A stretch of 13,450 nt of DNA from Gammaproteobacteria bacterium (lineage in GTDB: Bacteria; Pseudomonadota; Gammaproteobacteria; J044): assembly GCA_026995955.1 (NCBI GenBank), contig JALWNJ010000273.1, forward strand, positions 1 to 13,450, read 5' to 3'. The notes beneath the pieces were generated by a model. It was not told the origin of the DNA and made no database searches. It saw nothing but the letters and a program-made list of their open reading frames with translations. Each line of letters opens with the position of its first letter. The first letter of the stretch is position 1. Position numbers and translations under genes: made by a program. Positions 13,280-13,450 of the stretch are shown in pieces.

Positions 13280-13450
13280 ATGTTCGACAATCTCAGTCAG
13301 CGACTGAACAAGACCATCCGCAGCCTGCGCGGTCAGGCCCGGCTCACCGAGGACAACATCCGCGACGCCCTGCGCGAGGTGCGCATGGCACTGCTGGAGG
13401 CCGATGTGGCGCTGCCGGTGGTCAAGCAGTTCATCGACGAGGTGCGCGCG
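13280..13450 (+). CDS. ffh: Signal recognition particle protein Ffh, N-terminal part (3' end outside window)
   Basis: The first 57 codons are present before the window ends. MFDNLSQRLNKTIRSLRGQA followed by LTEDNIRDALREVRMALLEADVALPVVKQF is the characteristic helical N domain of Ffh. With 4.5S RNA, Ffh recognises signal sequences and targets ribosomes to the membrane. The GTPase and M domains lie beyond the edge. The gene starts 32 bases after the phosphodiesterase-like gene but has its own strong promoter. There is no strong Shine-Dalgarno, only GAG about ten bases upstream. The match to the family is unambiguous. Confidence 0.97.
   Translation, partial: MFDNLSQRLNKTIRSLRGQARLTEDNIRDALREVRMALLEADVALPVVKQFIDEVRA

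Overview
The window reads as a chromosomal segment of a GC-rich gammaproteobacterium. The best evidence is gene order: a ypjD-like cytochrome-assembly gene, a CorB/YfjD-type CBS membrane protein, and ffh starting on the opposite strand is an arrangement familiar from Gammaproteobacteria. RadA, a perfect CRP-type half-site pair and an abundance of c-di-GMP enzymes agree with this. The encapsulated-ferritin relative and the TatT-type TRAP system would suit a Chromatiales-like sulfur or iron oxidiser, but that is inference. No mobile element, CRISPR array, tRNA or rRNA was found.

Layout. Positions 1-627 (+) hold the end of a DUF3501 gene and a 95-residue encapsulated-ferritin (EncFtn) homologue. 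Nine genes from 12211 down to 726 all lie on the minus strand. In transcription order they are: ypjD-like ccsA; a CorB-like DUF21/CBS protein overlapping radA (TGATG); a degenerate-GGDEF/EAL phosphodiesterase; a four-gene TRAP transporter with a TatT lipoprotein (tatT, dctP, dctQ, dctM); and a dCache-PAS-GGDEF diguanylate cyclase. At the right edge, back on the plus strand, are a metallo-beta-lactamase-fold cyclic-nucleotide phosphodiesterase-like gene and the start of ffh. The largest gap without a gene is 268 bases (12212-12479), and it carries regulatory signals.

How the parts may work together. The TatT/DctP/DctQ/DctM genes form a tightly coupled operon (5-base gap, ATGA overlap, TGATG overlap) behind a TATAAT promoter. 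They resemble the TPR-protein-associated TRAP transporters first described in Treponema. The binding protein has Trp where most DctP proteins carry the carboxylate-binding Arg, so its substrate may not be an ordinary small carboxylate. The operon is flanked by a c-di-GMP-degrading enzyme upstream and a c-di-GMP-making enzyme with an extracytoplasmic Cache sensor downstream, which suggests a link between nutrient sensing and c-di-GMP.

Three points deserve follow-up: the TRAP/c-di-GMP cluster; the EncFtn homologue with iron-site residues but no cargo peptide and no encapsulin gene directly downstream; and a TGTGA-N6-TCACA site upstream of a gene whose product may hydrolyse cAMP, a possible feedback loop.
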